Positions 63,700 to 64,000 of a stretch of DNA of 64,000 nucleotides are shown here, in pieces. The translations under genes were made by a program, and so were the position numbers. The notes under the pieces are model-generated. The model was not told where the DNA came from and did not search any database. It saw nothing but the letters and a program-made list of their open reading frames with translations. Location: assembly GCA_951799425.1 (NCBI GenBank), contig OX637398.1, positions 1,302,001 through 1,366,000 on the forward strand, given 5' to 3'. Origin of the DNA: Ilex aquifolium (lineage: Eukaryota > Streptophyta > Magnoliopsida > Aquifoliales > Aquifoliaceae). Each line of letters opens with the position of its first letter. Within the stretch, counting starts at the first letter, position 1.

Positions 63700-64000
63700 G
63701 TGTACTTCAATTTTAATTTCTTTTGTGATTATTATCCTAGCCTCAGTTTATATAGAATTTAGTAGAAATCCTAGTGAAAGAAGTTTATTAGAATTTGATG
63801 GAAATTGTTAAGCGTTGGGACGTGAAATGGTAATAAAATGGATTTGTCTGCAGAAATCCATCATTTCACGTGCATCCATCACAGAAAATGGCAGCCAGTG
63901 CAAAACTGTTTTTTTTTTTTTTTTGTCGAATTGTGATGGTAGGCTGGTAGAAAATCACTATTAAGCTAGTAACTCACATGTTCAATTATGTCTTCTGTCA

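Overview
This is nuclear DNA from a flowering plant, almost certainly a eudicot. The genes have many introns with GT-AG borders, the spacers are AT-rich, and plant-specific families are present (PPR-E, CRK receptor kinases, a plant MORC ATPase, a plastid sirohydrochlorin ferrochelatase). Plant-type Helitrons, hAT-like elements, TRIMs, MITEs and many (TC)n/(GT)n tracts fill the rest. I make no species call.

Layout, left to right. 1-3440 (minus): 5' part of a CCCH zinc-finger/RNA-binding gene that runs off the left edge. 3.5-6.2 kb: spacer with a foldback element and a 725-bp Helitron carrying a CCA-rich core. 6.9-12.6 kb (minus): an 11-exon core-2/I-branching-type glycosyltransferase, 367 aa. 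13.2-17.6 kb: AT-rich spacer with two foldback elements. 17.6-19.6 kb (plus): sirohydrochlorin ferrochelatase, with a start-codon problem. 20.7-24.4 kb (plus): an uncharacterised plastid-type membrane protein, 263 aa. 25.2-25.8 kb: a 542-bp hAT-like element with an exact 8-bp target duplication. 26.3-28.5 kb (plus): an intronless 728-aa PPR protein. 30.4-31.7 kb: another hAT-like element with nested inverted repeats. 32.1-43.0 kb (minus): a 19-coding-exon MORC ATPase, 672 aa, with a TRIM and a perfect tandem duplication in its introns. 45.4-51.4 kb: a nested transposon block. 52.9-56.4 kb (minus): an intact CRK receptor kinase. 58.2-62.0 kb (minus): a second CRK whose kinase half is broken. 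63.4 kb to the end (plus): first two exons of a CPYC glutaredoxin.

The most unusual part is 45457-51368. Both sides carry the same 8-bp sequence TAATGTTA, and the ends carry hAT-like inverted termini, so the whole block behaves as one insertion. Inside it sit a 3.9-kb Helitron with textbook ends, a 772-bp Helitron that is a second copy of the one at 4973-5697, and a fragment of a leucoanthocyanidin reductase gene.

The genes are ordinary single plant genes, not an operon or a shared pathway. The two CRK loci are a tandem family pair in which one copy has decayed. Exon models come from reading splice borders and checking that phases add up; every full model except the ferrochelatase start and the second CRK closes in frame. 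I did no database search, and tRNA or microRNA genes were looked for only by eye; none was seen.
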